Source of the DNA: Actinophytocola sp044466355
GTDB lineage: Bacteria; Actinomycetota; Actinomycetes; Mycobacteriales; Pseudonocardiaceae
DNA: 64,000 bases
Assembly (NCBI RefSeq): GCF_044466355.1
Contig: NZ_JBITMQ010000001.1
Location: forward strand, 248,001 to 312,000
Direction of reading: 5' to 3'
The position numbers and the translations under genes were made by a program. Of this stretch, positions 56,998-64,000 are shown one piece after another (the stretch's first letter is position 1; the number at the start of each line of letters is the position of its first letter). A model generated the notes under the pieces. That model worked only from the letters and a program-made list of their open reading frames with translations. It was not told the DNA's origin and searched no databases.

Positions 56998-59259
56998 ATG
57001 ACCAGAGCAGAGACACGCTGGAGACGTCCACGGTGGACGGTGGTGCTGACCGTGCTCGCGGTGGCGCTCGCCCTGGTGGCCGCGCCCGTCGACAGGCCGG
57101 TCGCACGCGCGGACGCCGCCTCGCGCGGTGGTGACTTCGTGCCGTTCAGCACGGCGCGGACGATCTGGGACACACGCGGTGGCGCCAAGCTGAAGCAGGT
57201 CTCGACGACGTCGTTCACCGCGGTCGGGGTGGGCGGCGTGCCCGCCACGGGGGTGAGCGCGGTCCTGATCCGCATCCTCGCGGTGCAGCCGTCCGCGGCG
57301 ACGTGGCTCACCGCCTTCCCCGCGGGCACGACGCGGCCCGACGTCTCGATGGTCAACGTCGGGGCGGGGGAGTCGTTGTCCAACACGGCGATCGTGCGGC
57401 CGGGGACGAACGGCCAGATCTCGATGTTCAACCGCTACGGCGAGCTGCACGTCGTCGTGGACGTGCAGGGGTACTTCACCACCTCGACCGGCGGCGCGAA
57501 CGGCGGGTTCGTGCCCGTCGCGCAGAAACGCGTGCTGGACACGACGAAGACCACGATCATCCCCGCGGGCGGCTCCCGCACGGTGGACCTGGCGGCGGCC
57601 GGGGTGCCCGTCGGCGCGTCGGCGGCGTTCGTGGAGCTGACGGTCCCGCCCGGCCCCTCGAGCGGCTCGTTCACCGCGGCGCCGACCGGGGTGGCGGCCG
57701 GGCCAGCCGCGATCGTCCACTTCGAGAACGGGATCTACGTGGCCAGCGGCGCGGCCGTCCCGTTGACCACCGACACGCGTGTCACGTTCACCAACAAGGG
57801 GCCGTCACCGGCGCACCTCGTGGTCGACGTCATGGGCTACTTCTCGAAGACCGCCACCGCCGGCGCCGGGCTGCGGCCGGTCACGGCGCGCCTCTTCGGC
57901 GGCACCGTCGCCGCCAACGGGGTGATCGACGTGCAGGTCGGCGGCGCGAACGGGCTGCCGACCCGCGGCATCGCGGGCGCCGCGCTCAGCATGCAGGCCG
58001 GCGGCGGCACCGCGCGTGGCGCGCTGCGGGCGTGGTCGACCGGGGGCGTCGAGCCGGGCGTCGCGCACACCGAGTACGCCCCGGGCACCCACCACCGCGC
58101 CTCGGTGATCATCGAGCCCGGCACCGGCGGGAAGGTACGCGTCAAGAACTACGGCACCGCGTCCGCCTACGTCTACATCGACCTGGAGGGCTGGTTCTCC
58201 GAGCCGCAGACGGTGATCCCGACCGTGCAGAACACGCCGATCCGGGTGCTGCAGGCGAAGGTGCAGCCGGGCCAGACCGAGTCGTCCGTCGAGTACGCGT
58301 TCGTCGACAACCTCGGCAAGGTCGTCGTCGCGCACCAGAAGCTGCCCGGCAACCTCTTCGACGTGCAGTACCAGACGATCTCCGGCAACGAGGCGTTCTC
58401 GGGACCGCCCGCCATGACCCACGGCGCCGCGGGCACCGTGGAGGTGTCGGCGCAGTACGGCGACGGCGGGGACGTCTGGTCCAGCACGCAAACCAAGTTC
58501 GCCACGCCGACGTGGACCGCGTTCACCGACCTCGGCGGGTCGATGGCGTACGCACCCGGCGCGGCGGACCTGGCCGACGGCACGACCGTCCTGTTCGCCG
58601 TGGACGCCGACGGCAAGCTGTGGGCGTTCGTCCGCGCCGGCACGATGCCGTACTGGCGTGAGCTCGGCGACCAGGACCTCGTCGGCACCCCGGCCACCGC
58701 CGTCGTCCGCGACGGCGTGCAGGTGTTCGCGCGGACCGCGGCGGGCACGGTGAAGTCCCTGGTGTTCCGGGACGACCGCAGCGTCAGCGCGTGGGCGGAC
58801 CTCGGCGGCGCCGTCGCGGAGACCCCGGCCGCGGTGACCTACCCGGGCTACCGCGTCGGCCTGTTCGCGCGGACACCGGACGGTGCCGTGGTCACGAAGA
58901 AGCAGGACGCCGCCGGTGTCTTCCCGGCAGCGTGGACGGCGACCGGCCAGACCGGCGTCACCGGCGCACCGGCGGCCGTCATCGACCCGGTCGACGGCCG
59001 CACCATGATCGCCACCCGTGACGACGCGGGCCAGGTGTACATGTGGGGCGAGAACGCGGCGGGCAGCGAGACGTACGCGCCGTACGAAGGCTGGACCGGC
59101 ACCGACGTGCCGACCGTCGTCGACCCGTCCTTCGGACTGATCACCTCGGCGGGCGGCCAGTTCTGGATCCTCGTGTACCGCGGCGTCAACGGCACGCCCC
59201 GCATCGTGCGCAAGTACGAGGGGTTCGCCACGGCCGAACAGTCCCTGCCCCAGCAGTGA
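56998..59259 (+). CDS. Large secreted beta-rich protein, propeller-like C-terminus
   Basis: 753 residues. Signal peptide (1-39, RPVARADAAS). The N-terminal half has repeated modules of about 110-140 residues with an ARTIWDTRGGAKL-like opening, VPATGVSAVLI, NTAIVRPGTNGQISMFN and a closing VDVQGYF, VDVMGYF or IDLEGWF; three copies are visible (ending near 165, 285 and 405). The second half (about 430-750) has WTAFTDLGGS, WAFVRAGTMPYWRELGD and VYMWGENAAG repeats like PLL/tectonin-type beta-propellers. Probably a carbohydrate- or surface-binding protein. It begins 26 bp after the RHS stop with GGAAGGAAA upstream, so the same operon is likely. Confidence 0.75.
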   Translation: MTRAETRWRRPRWTVVLTVLAVALALVAAPVDRPVARADAASRGGDFVPFSTARTIWDTRGGAKLKQVSTTSFTAVGVGGVPATGVSAVLIRILAVQPSAATWLTAFPAGTTRPDVSMVNVGAGESLSNTAIVRPGTNGQISMFNRYGELHVVVDVQGYFTTSTGGANGGFVPVAQKRVLDTTKTTIIPAGGSRTVDLAAAGVPVGASAAFVELTVPPGPSSGSFTAAPTGVAAGPAAIVHFENGIYVASGAAVPLTTDTRVTFTNKGPSPAHLVVDVMGYFSKTATAGAGLRPVTARLFGGTVAANGVIDVQVGGANGLPTRGIAGAALSMQAGGGTARGALRAWSTGGVEPGVAHTEYAPGTHHRASVIIEPGTGGKVRVKNYGTASAYVYIDLEGWFSEPQTVIPTVQNTPIRVLQAKVQPGQTESSVEYAFVDNLGKVVVAHQKLPGNLFDVQYQTISGNEAFSGPPAMTHGAAGTVEVSAQYGDGGDVWSSTQTKFATPTWTAFTDLGGSMAYAPGAADLADGTTVLFAVDADGKLWAFVRAGTMPYWRELGDQDLVGTPATAVVRDGVQVFARTAAGTVKSLVFRDDRSVSAWADLGGAVAETPAAVTYPGYRVGLFARTPDGAVVTKKQDAAGVFPAAWTATGQTGVTGAPAAVIDPVDGRTMIATRDDAGQVYMWGENAAGSETYAPYEGWTGTDVPTVVDPSFGLITSAGGQFWILVYRGVNGTPRIVRKYEGFATAEQSLPQQ

Positions 59260-59278
59260 TCCCACCCGAGGAGTCCAC

Positions 59279-60583
59279 ATGAGACAGCGAAGCTTGGCGA
59301 GACTCGTGACGACCGCGGTGGTGGTCACCACGGCGTGTTTCGGGCTCGCCACCCCCGCCCAGGCGGCGGAACCCCTCTTCCAGTTGCCGTTCCCCTGTGG
59401 ACAGACGTGGTCCGGCAACAACTCCGACAGCAGCGCGCACGCCACCCCGTGGGAGCTCGACTTCAACCGCGGTGACGACGAGGGCATGCCGGTCCTCGCG
59501 GCCGCCGCGGGCACCGTCGTGACCGCGGCGCACCAGGGCGACACCAACCGGTTCGGCAACCTCGTCAAGATCAGCCACGGCAGCAGCGGCTACAACACCT
59601 ACTACGCGCACCTCAAGGACATGGCCGTCCGGGCGGGGCAGTCGGTCGCGCAGGGGCAGCTCATCGGGTGGGTCGGCGACACCTCGGCGCCGGGCAACAA
59701 CATCGGCCCGCACCTGCACTACGAGGTGCGCCTCGGATCGTCGTGGCCGGAAGGGATCCGGCCCGCGAACTTCAACGGTGTCCGCTTCCCGTACCCGGAC
59801 GGCTACGTGACCTCCCGGAACTGCGCGGGCGGCACCCCGGCCAAGCCGGCCAAGAGCGTCAACGGTGACCGCTTCGACGACGCGGTCGGCGTCAACCCGG
59901 ACGGCGTCGCCTACCTCTACCGCGGCACCGCGGACGGCGACTTCACCACCAGCCTGCGCCTCGGCCCCGGCTGGGGCGGCATGACGTGGATGGGTGTCAA
60001 CGACTCGAACGGTGACGGCTGGGCCGACCTGTGGGCGGTCGCGGGCGACACGCTGAAGTACTGGGCCAACCACGGCGACGGCACGTTCACCACCGGTGTC
60101 GACGTCGGCGGCGGCTGGTCGGCGTTCGAGTACGTCGCGTTCGCGGATGTCAACGGCGACAACAGGACCGACATCCTCGCGCGCGACGGCGGCTACATGT
60201 ACCTGTACGTCGGCAAGGGTCACGGCTCGTTCACCACGCGTGTCACGGTCAGCGGCGGCTGGGCCGGTCTCGCCCGGCACACGGCGGCCGACGCGGACGG
60301 TGACGGCGACGGGGACATCTGGGCCACCAACGGCCTCGGTGAGCTGTTCTTCTGGCAACGCACGACCTCCGGGTACGCCACCGCGAAACAGGTCGGCTCG
60401 GGCTGGAACGGGTTCCGCCAGGTGACGTCGATGGACATCAACGGCGACGCCAAGGCCGACCTGCTGGCCATCCGCACGTCGGACAACAAGCTGCTGCGGT
60501 GGCTCGGTACCGGCGCGGGCACCTTCGGCCAGGGAACGGAGATCGGCTTCGGCTGGACCGGCTGGCGGCTGGCGGCGAACTGA
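59279..60583 (+). CDS. Secreted M23 metallopeptidase with FG-GAP repeats
   Basis: 434 residues. Signal peptide (1-30, LATPAQAAEP). The LytM/M23 domain (about 31-170) has zinc ligands in HATPWELDFN (His54, Asp61) and GPHLHYEV (His145, His147), with HLKDM between. Residues 195-430 are FG-GAP/VCBS-like repeats (DSNGDGWADLWAVAG, DVNGDNRTDILARDG, DINGDAKADLLAIRT), which form a Ca-binding propeller. It would cut peptidoglycan cross-bridges. It starts 19 bp after the preceding gene, so the RHS protein, the surface binder and a wall hydrolase appear to be made together. A hairpin terminator follows. Confidence 0.92.
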   Translation: MRQRSLARLVTTAVVVTTACFGLATPAQAAEPLFQLPFPCGQTWSGNNSDSSAHATPWELDFNRGDDEGMPVLAAAAGTVVTAAHQGDTNRFGNLVKISHGSSGYNTYYAHLKDMAVRAGQSVAQGQLIGWVGDTSAPGNNIGPHLHYEVRLGSSWPEGIRPANFNGVRFPYPDGYVTSRNCAGGTPAKPAKSVNGDRFDDAVGVNPDGVAYLYRGTADGDFTTSLRLGPGWGGMTWMGVNDSNGDGWADLWAVAGDTLKYWANHGDGTFTTGVDVGGGWSAFEYVAFADVNGDNRTDILARDGGYMYLYVGKGHGSFTTRVTVSGGWAGLARHTAADADGDGDGDIWATNGLGELFFWQRTTSGYATAKQVGSGWNGFRQVTSMDINGDAKADLLAIRTSDNKLLRWLGTGAGTFGQGTEIGFGWTGWRLAAN

Positions 60584-60592
60584 CCGGCCCGG

Positions 60593-60623
60593 CGGCGCTC
60601 CCGGTGGTGGTCCGGGAGCGCCG
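60593..60623. terminator. Bidirectional hairpin terminator
   Basis: CGGCGCTCCCGG (60593-60604) pairs perfectly with CCGGGAGCGCCG (60612-60623) around a 7-base loop, between the M23 gene and the convergent MerR-HEAT gene. Confidence 0.75.
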
Positions 60624-61652
60624 TCACCCGTCGCGGTCCTCTGTGGACCGTCGGTCGAGGACGCCGACGAAGGCCGAGGCGATGAGGGCGACCGCGCGGT
60701 CGTCGTCGTGGGTCAGCTCGCGCAGGAGGTCCGCCGCGGTCGTCCCCGGCAGCTCGACCAGCGCCTGTGTCAGGCGGATCCGCACCGCGGAGTCCTCGGT
60801 GTGGGCGGCGAGTTCGTCGGCCAGTGCGGTCACGATCCGGTCCGCGCACCCCGGGTCCCTGGACAGCGCACCCAGCACCTCCGCCGCCTCGACGTCGCCG
60901 GTGCCCTCGACCACCATGCCGACGAGCACCGGGACGGCCGAGGTCACGCCCCGTCCGCCCAACGCCAGCGCCGCGTGCCCGCGCACCGTCGCGTCCGGGT
61001 CCCCGAGCACGTCCGCCAGTGCCGCGGTCGCGTCCGGGGCCTCGGGCATCTCGGCGATCGCCCGCACCGCCCGCCGCCGGACGTCGACGTCCGCCGAGCG
61101 CACGCCCGCGGCGAGCGCCGCCACGCCGTCGCCGCCCGCCCTGGCGAGTGCCCAGCGCAGTGCCCCCGCGACGTGCGGGTCGGGCTCGGTCAGGACCGCC
61201 CCGGCCAGCACGTCGACCGACATCGGCACGCCCTCGGGACGGGACAGGACGGCCTGCTGTCTGCGCGAGGCGCTGGCCGAGTTGAGGCCCTGCATGAGTT
61301 CGACGATGCGCAGGACCCCCTGCCAGCCCTCCGGCGCCGACGCGTCGATCGCGCGGAGCCGTTCGAGCAGCTCCCGTTCCCGCGCGAGACGGTCCTCCGC
61401 CCACCGGATGAGGTCGCTCACCAGGGCGGCCGGCGTGAACGACGGGTCGTCCAGCGCGCGGCCGATCTGCTTGAGCGAGAGCCCGAGCGACCGCAGGCTC
61501 TCCACGTGGAAGATCCTGCGGATGTCCTCGGGGGAGTACTCCCGGTAGCCCCCGGCGGTGCGGCCGGTGGGTCGCACCAGCCCGAGGGCGTCGTAGTGCC
61601 GGAGCATCCGGGTGCTCACCCCCGAGTGGCGGGACACGTCACCGATCAGCAC
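60624..61652 (-). CDS. MerR-family regulator fused to HEAT repeats
   Basis: 342 residues. The first 70 residues are a MerR domain (LIGDVSRHSGVSTRMLRHYD, ALGLVRPTGRTAGGYREY), followed by the dimer helix (LIRWAEDRLARERELLERLR). Residues 150-330 are about six HEAT-like repeats (VRRRAVRAIAEMPEAPDATA, VRGHAALALGGRG). MerR effector domains usually bind small ligands; here an alpha-solenoid suggests a protein or large-molecule signal. GTG at 61652, overlapping the end of an upstream HEAT gene by seven bases. Confidence 0.85.
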   Translation of the reverse strand: MLIGDVSRHSGVSTRMLRHYDALGLVRPTGRTAGGYREYSPEDIRRIFHVESLRSLGLSLKQIGRALDDPSFTPAALVSDLIRWAEDRLARERELLERLRAIDASAPEGWQGVLRIVELMQGLNSASASRRQQAVLSRPEGVPMSVDVLAGAVLTEPDPHVAGALRWALARAGGDGVAALAAGVRSADVDVRRRAVRAIAEMPEAPDATAALADVLGDPDATVRGHAALALGGRGVTSAVPVLVGMVVEGTGDVEAAEVLGALSRDPGCADRIVTALADELAAHTEDSAVRIRLTQALVELPGTTAADLLRELTHDDDRAVALIASAFVGVLDRRSTEDRDG

Positions 61653-62347
61653 GCCGCGGCTCGTTCCGGGCCGAGCGTGACGATCCGCGTGGCCTCGTCG
61701 ACGGCCGCGTCGAAGCCGCTTTCGGGGTCCTCCCGGAGCAGCACGGTGGCACGGGCGTGCGCCGCCACCGCCGGGTCGGCGTGCGCCGAGGCCTTCGCCA
61801 GCGCGGGCTCGACCACGTCGCCGAGATCGATGAGCGCCCGGCTCAGGCTCAGCCGCACGGCACGGTCGCCGCGGCCGAGCTGTGTGACCAGCTCGTCGAC
61901 GAGCGCCTCCCGCTGGTCGCCGGGCACGAACGCGACCGCGACGCGCCACGCGGTCCGCGCGACCCCGTCGTCGGCGTCGCGCAGCATGTCGCGCGTGAGC
62001 CAGGCCCACGCGCTCCGGTCGCCGATCTTGGAGAGCGTGTGCAACGCCTGGCTGCGGGCCTGGGGCCGCGCGGAGCCGAGCTCCTGGCGGAGCCGCGGCA
62101 GCGTGACCCCGGGCGAGAGCCGGGTCAGCGCCCAGGACAGCATGTCGCGCACGAAGAAGTCCGGCTCGACCGCGCACCGCTCGACGAGCGCGTCCAGCAG
62201 GCCGGGGTCGGGGTGCGAGCCCGCCGCCATGGCCGCCTTGAGCCGGACCGACGAGTCGTCGGCGCCGAGCGCCGTGGCCACGCGGGTGTTCTGCGGGGTT
62301 CCGTGTGTCGGGTTGATCGGGACCACCTCCCGCACCCCAGTGGACAC
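61646..62347 (-). CDS. HEAT-repeat protein coupled to MerR-HEAT
   Basis: About 233 residues of repeated helical pairs: SVRLKAAMAAGSHPDPGLLD, VRDMLSWALTRLSPG, ARSQALHTLSKIGDR, AVRLSLSRALIDLGDV. No DNA-binding or catalytic domain. It shares the HEAT composition of the downstream MerR-HEAT protein, so the two solenoids may interact or derive from a split fusion. The start is uncertain: GTG at 62347 adjoins the putative operator, GTG at 62335 is also possible. A MerR-type dyad lies just upstream. Confidence 0.78.
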   Translation of the reverse strand: MSTGVREVVPINPTHGTPQNTRVATALGADDSSVRLKAAMAAGSHPDPGLLDALVERCAVEPDFFVRDMLSWALTRLSPGVTLPRLRQELGSARPQARSQALHTLSKIGDRSAWAWLTRDMLRDADDGVARTAWRVAVAFVPGDQREALVDELVTQLGRGDRAVRLSLSRALIDLGDVVEPALAKASAHADPAVAAHARATVLLREDPESGFDAAVDEATRIVTLGPERAAAC

Positions 62348-62348
62348 G

Positions 62349-62363
62349 TTGTCACCGTGTCAA
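62349..62363. promoter_or_regulatory. MerR-type dyad before HEAT/MerR operon
   Basis: TTGTCACCGTGTCAA shows TTG-N-CAC-N-GTG-N-CAA symmetry on either strand. On the minus strand it follows a TTGACC hexamer, as expected for a MerR-controlled promoter with a long spacer. It adjoins the possible start of the HEAT gene. Confidence 0.5.
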
Positions 62364-62414
62364 GGTCAAGCCCGCGACCGCGAATCACGCGATCGATGTC
62401 GCCACCCACCCGTC

Positions 62415-62527
62415 ATGGCCAGGTCGGCTTCGGTCGCGGGCCGCGGCATCGGGCAGGATGTCGCTGTCGGCACACTCCCACATCAACGGACCAGGTGATC
62501 ACGATCGACGGCGGTTCGACAGTCTGA
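62415..62527 (+). pseudogene. Internal-deletion remnant of an SDR gene
   Basis: DQVITIDGGSTV followed by TGA (62490-62527) is the typical C-terminus of short-chain dehydrogenases. About 60 bp upstream, in another frame from an ATG at 62415, SVAGRGIGQDVAV resembles the N-terminal GxxxGIG cofactor motif. The catalytic middle is missing, so this looks like a gene that lost its body. The N-terminal part of the claim is weaker than the C-terminal part. Confidence 0.5.
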
Positions 62528-63591
62528 TGACCACCGTCCGGATCGGTGCGCTCGCGCCGCTGACCCGGCCCGGCTGGGTCGAGGCGGGCACGCACCTGCT
62601 CGCCGGGCTCGAGGCGGCCGTGTACGACGTGAACGACGGCGGCGGCATCGCGGGCCGACCGCTCGAGCTGGTGGTCCGGGACACCGCGGCGGACCCACGG
62701 CGGGCGGCGGCCGCCGTGGACGAGCTGGCTCGTTCGGGCGTGGTCGCCGTGGTGGGGGAGTACCACAGCGTCGTCGCCCGTGCCGCTGCCGCCAGGGCCG
62801 ACGCGCTCGGCGTGCCGTTCCTGTGCTCGTCGGCGGTGCTCGACGCGCTCACCGACGAGCCGACGGACTGGGTCGCGCGCCTGGCCCCCGCACAGTCCCG
62901 CGGCTGGCAGCTCTATGCCGACTTCCTCCTCGGCCGGGGCCATCGGCGCATCGCCGTGGCGACCCAGCCGAGTGTGTACTGGGCGACCGGGACCGGGGTG
63001 CTGCGGGACCACCTCGCGGCGCGCGGCGGCTCCGTCGTCGAGCTCGACATGGGTGCGCGCACGCCCGAGGCCGTGTGCGACGAACTCGTCGCCGACCGTG
63101 CGACCGCGCTCCTCCTGCTGGTGGGTCATCCCGACCCGGCGGTGCCGATCGTCCGGGCCGTTCGCCGCGACCAGCGCCTCACCGAGGTCGTGATCGGTGC
63201 TCCGGCAGGCCAGCCGGAACTGCCCGACTGGCTGGCGCTGCTGGGGGACGACGGCGCCGCGGTCCCGTTCCTGCGCTACCTCCCCGAACGTCTCAGTCCG
63301 CTCGGTGCCCGCGTCGAGACGACGCTCCGCGCGCGTCTCGGTGGCGTGCCCTCGTTCGTCGCCTTCGAGGGCTACGACACGATCGCCGTGCTCGCCGAGG
63401 TGCTGCGCGCGCACGGCGTGGACCGGGCCCGCGTCGCCGGGGCCTGGCCGCACGTCTCCGTGGACGGGACCCGGGGGCGGATCCGGTTCTCCCGCACGCC
63501 CGGCATCGGCGTGTGGCAGTGGGCCTGGCCGCCGATCCAGGTCGTGGACCGGGATCCGGCGGATCCGGGTCGTTTCCGGACACTCGGTTAG
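62527..63591 (+). CDS. Periplasmic-binding-protein-like (Leu/Ile/Val type) cytosolic protein
   Basis: 354 residues with type 1 periplasmic-binding fold motifs: MTTVRIGALAPLTRPGWVEA, AVYDVNDGGGIAGRPLELVV, VVAVVGEYHSVVARAAA and FVAFEGYDTIAVLAEVL. This is the amide/branched-chain amino acid group. There is no signal peptide or lipobox at the ATG at 62527 and no ABC permease genes nearby. A TetR gene starts nine bases downstream, so it may be an intracellular ligand sensor working with that regulator. The ATG overlaps the TGA of an SDR remnant. Confidence 0.75.
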   Translation: MTTVRIGALAPLTRPGWVEAGTHLLAGLEAAVYDVNDGGGIAGRPLELVVRDTAADPRRAAAAVDELARSGVVAVVGEYHSVVARAAAARADALGVPFLCSSAVLDALTDEPTDWVARLAPAQSRGWQLYADFLLGRGHRRIAVATQPSVYWATGTGVLRDHLAARGGSVVELDMGARTPEAVCDELVADRATALLLLVGHPDPAVPIVRAVRRDQRLTEVVIGAPAGQPELPDWLALLGDDGAAVPFLRYLPERLSPLGARVETTLRARLGGVPSFVAFEGYDTIAVLAEVLRAHGVDRARVAGAWPHVSVDGTRGRIRFSRTPGIGVWQWAWPPIQVVDRDPADPGRFRTLG

Positions 63592-63600
63592 AGTTGCCCG

Positions 63601-64000
63601 GTGCCACGCTGGATCCCTCGGGCCGAGGAGCGGCTGCGCGACGCCGCGGTCGAGCTGTTCCTCGAGCGTGGCTTCGAGAACGTGACGGTCACGGACATCA
63701 CCGAACGGGCGGGGCTGACCAGGCGCACCTTCTCCCGCTACTTCACGGACAAACGCGACGTGCTGTTCGCCGGGTCCGAGCAGCTCGCCGACGCCGTCCG
63801 TGACGCGGTGGCCGCGGCCGACGAGGACCTCGGCCCGTGGGACGCGACGGTGACCGCGTTGCGGGACGTGGGGGACCAGCTGGTCCGGAACGTCCCCACC
63901 GCCGGGTCGCGCCGCGTGGTGATCGGGACCAGCGCGGAACTCCAGGAACGGGAACGCACCAAGTTCGCACTGGTCGCGGCGGGGATCGCCGAGGCGCTGC
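63601..64000 (+). CDS. TetR-family regulator (3' end outside window)
   Basis: 133 codons are present. The helix-turn-helix is clear: LRDAAVELFLERGFENVTVT, DITERAGLTRRTFSRYFTDK and RDVLFAGSEQLADA. The rest of the ligand domain is cut at position 64000. It starts with GTG nine bases after the binding-protein-like gene and is probably cotranscribed with it. Target unknown. Confidence 0.9.
   Translation, partial: MPRWIPRAEERLRDAAVELFLERGFENVTVTDITERAGLTRRTFSRYFTDKRDVLFAGSEQLADAVRDAVAAADEDLGPWDATVTALRDVGDQLVRNVPTAGSRRVVIGTSAELQERERTKFALVAAGIAEAL

Noticed and set aside
1..64000. tRNA, rRNA and riboswitch genes
   Set aside because: I saw no cloverleaf, TTCGA-type T-loop context, rRNA or conserved riboswitch core; a covariance-model scan would be decisive.

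Overview
The window is 64 kb of very GC-rich chromosomal DNA. Almost every codon ends in G or C, GTG starts are common and several genes look leaderless. The gene content is that of a spore- or mycelium-forming actinobacterium: WhiB, DivIVA, chaplin/rodlin-like small secreted proteins, EspG with PPE-like type VII secretion proteins, class F sortase, Methyltransf_19 (DUF574) and DUF3040. I infer the order Pseudonocardiales (Lentzea, Saccharothrix, Amycolatopsis or similar), but cannot name a species. No rRNA, tRNA, CRISPR array, prophage or complete insertion sequence is visible, and there is no biosynthetic gene cluster. The region reads as a chromosome-arm stretch rich in regulators, secreted proteins and decaying gene fragments.

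Left part (1-16 kb): a partial FAD monooxygenase; a SufR-like cysteine-containing regulator divergent from a ferredoxin-reductase-type flavoprotein; a cluster of two DUF3040 genes, an SPFH/slipin gene and a MarR regulator sharing a near-identical palindrome; a large polytopic membrane protein; an AraC regulator; a candidate pore-forming protein with a lectin-like tail; an OmpR-type two-component pair divergent from a surface protein and its class F sortase; and a three-gene LuxR-type signalling operon with one intact and one degenerate histidine kinase.

Middle (16-31 kb): a small type VII secretion cluster (WXG-like protein, PPE-like protein, EspG chaperone); an aldo/keto reductase divergent from its TetR; a coupled membrane protein/XRE/MDR oxidoreductase operon behind a near-consensus promoter; a graveyard of two aminotransferase fragments beside a palindromic repeat element; a DUF574 methyltransferase; an HxlR/MFS pair; a polysaccharide deacetylase lipoprotein divergent from a putative glycoside hydrolase; two tandem chaplin-like genes; and a DivIVA-domain protein.

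Right-middle (31-47 kb): a sigma-factor-like gene, a LuxR solo and a secreted His/Asp-rich tandem-repeat protein; a STAS anti-sigma antagonist; a PRC-barrel/WGxxGxxG operon divergent from a tandem universal stress protein; a deletion-fused DUF1989/amidase pseudogene; SDR/TetR; a secreted subtilase; MerR/SDR divergent from a PuuE-like deacetylase; a Gly/Ser/Glu/Gln low-complexity protein; and a coupled LuxR - membrane peptide - WhiB operon with a perfect CRP-type site.

Right part (47-64 kb): a 3.2-kilo-residue RHS/YD-repeat polymorphic-toxin-like protein with a Hint domain and five cationic 11-residue repeats, in an apparent operon with a secreted propeller-like protein and a secreted M23 peptidase. 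It is followed by a MerR-HEAT regulator with a HEAT partner, an SDR remnant, a cytoplasmic periplasmic-binding-like protein and a TetR regulator cut by the window end.
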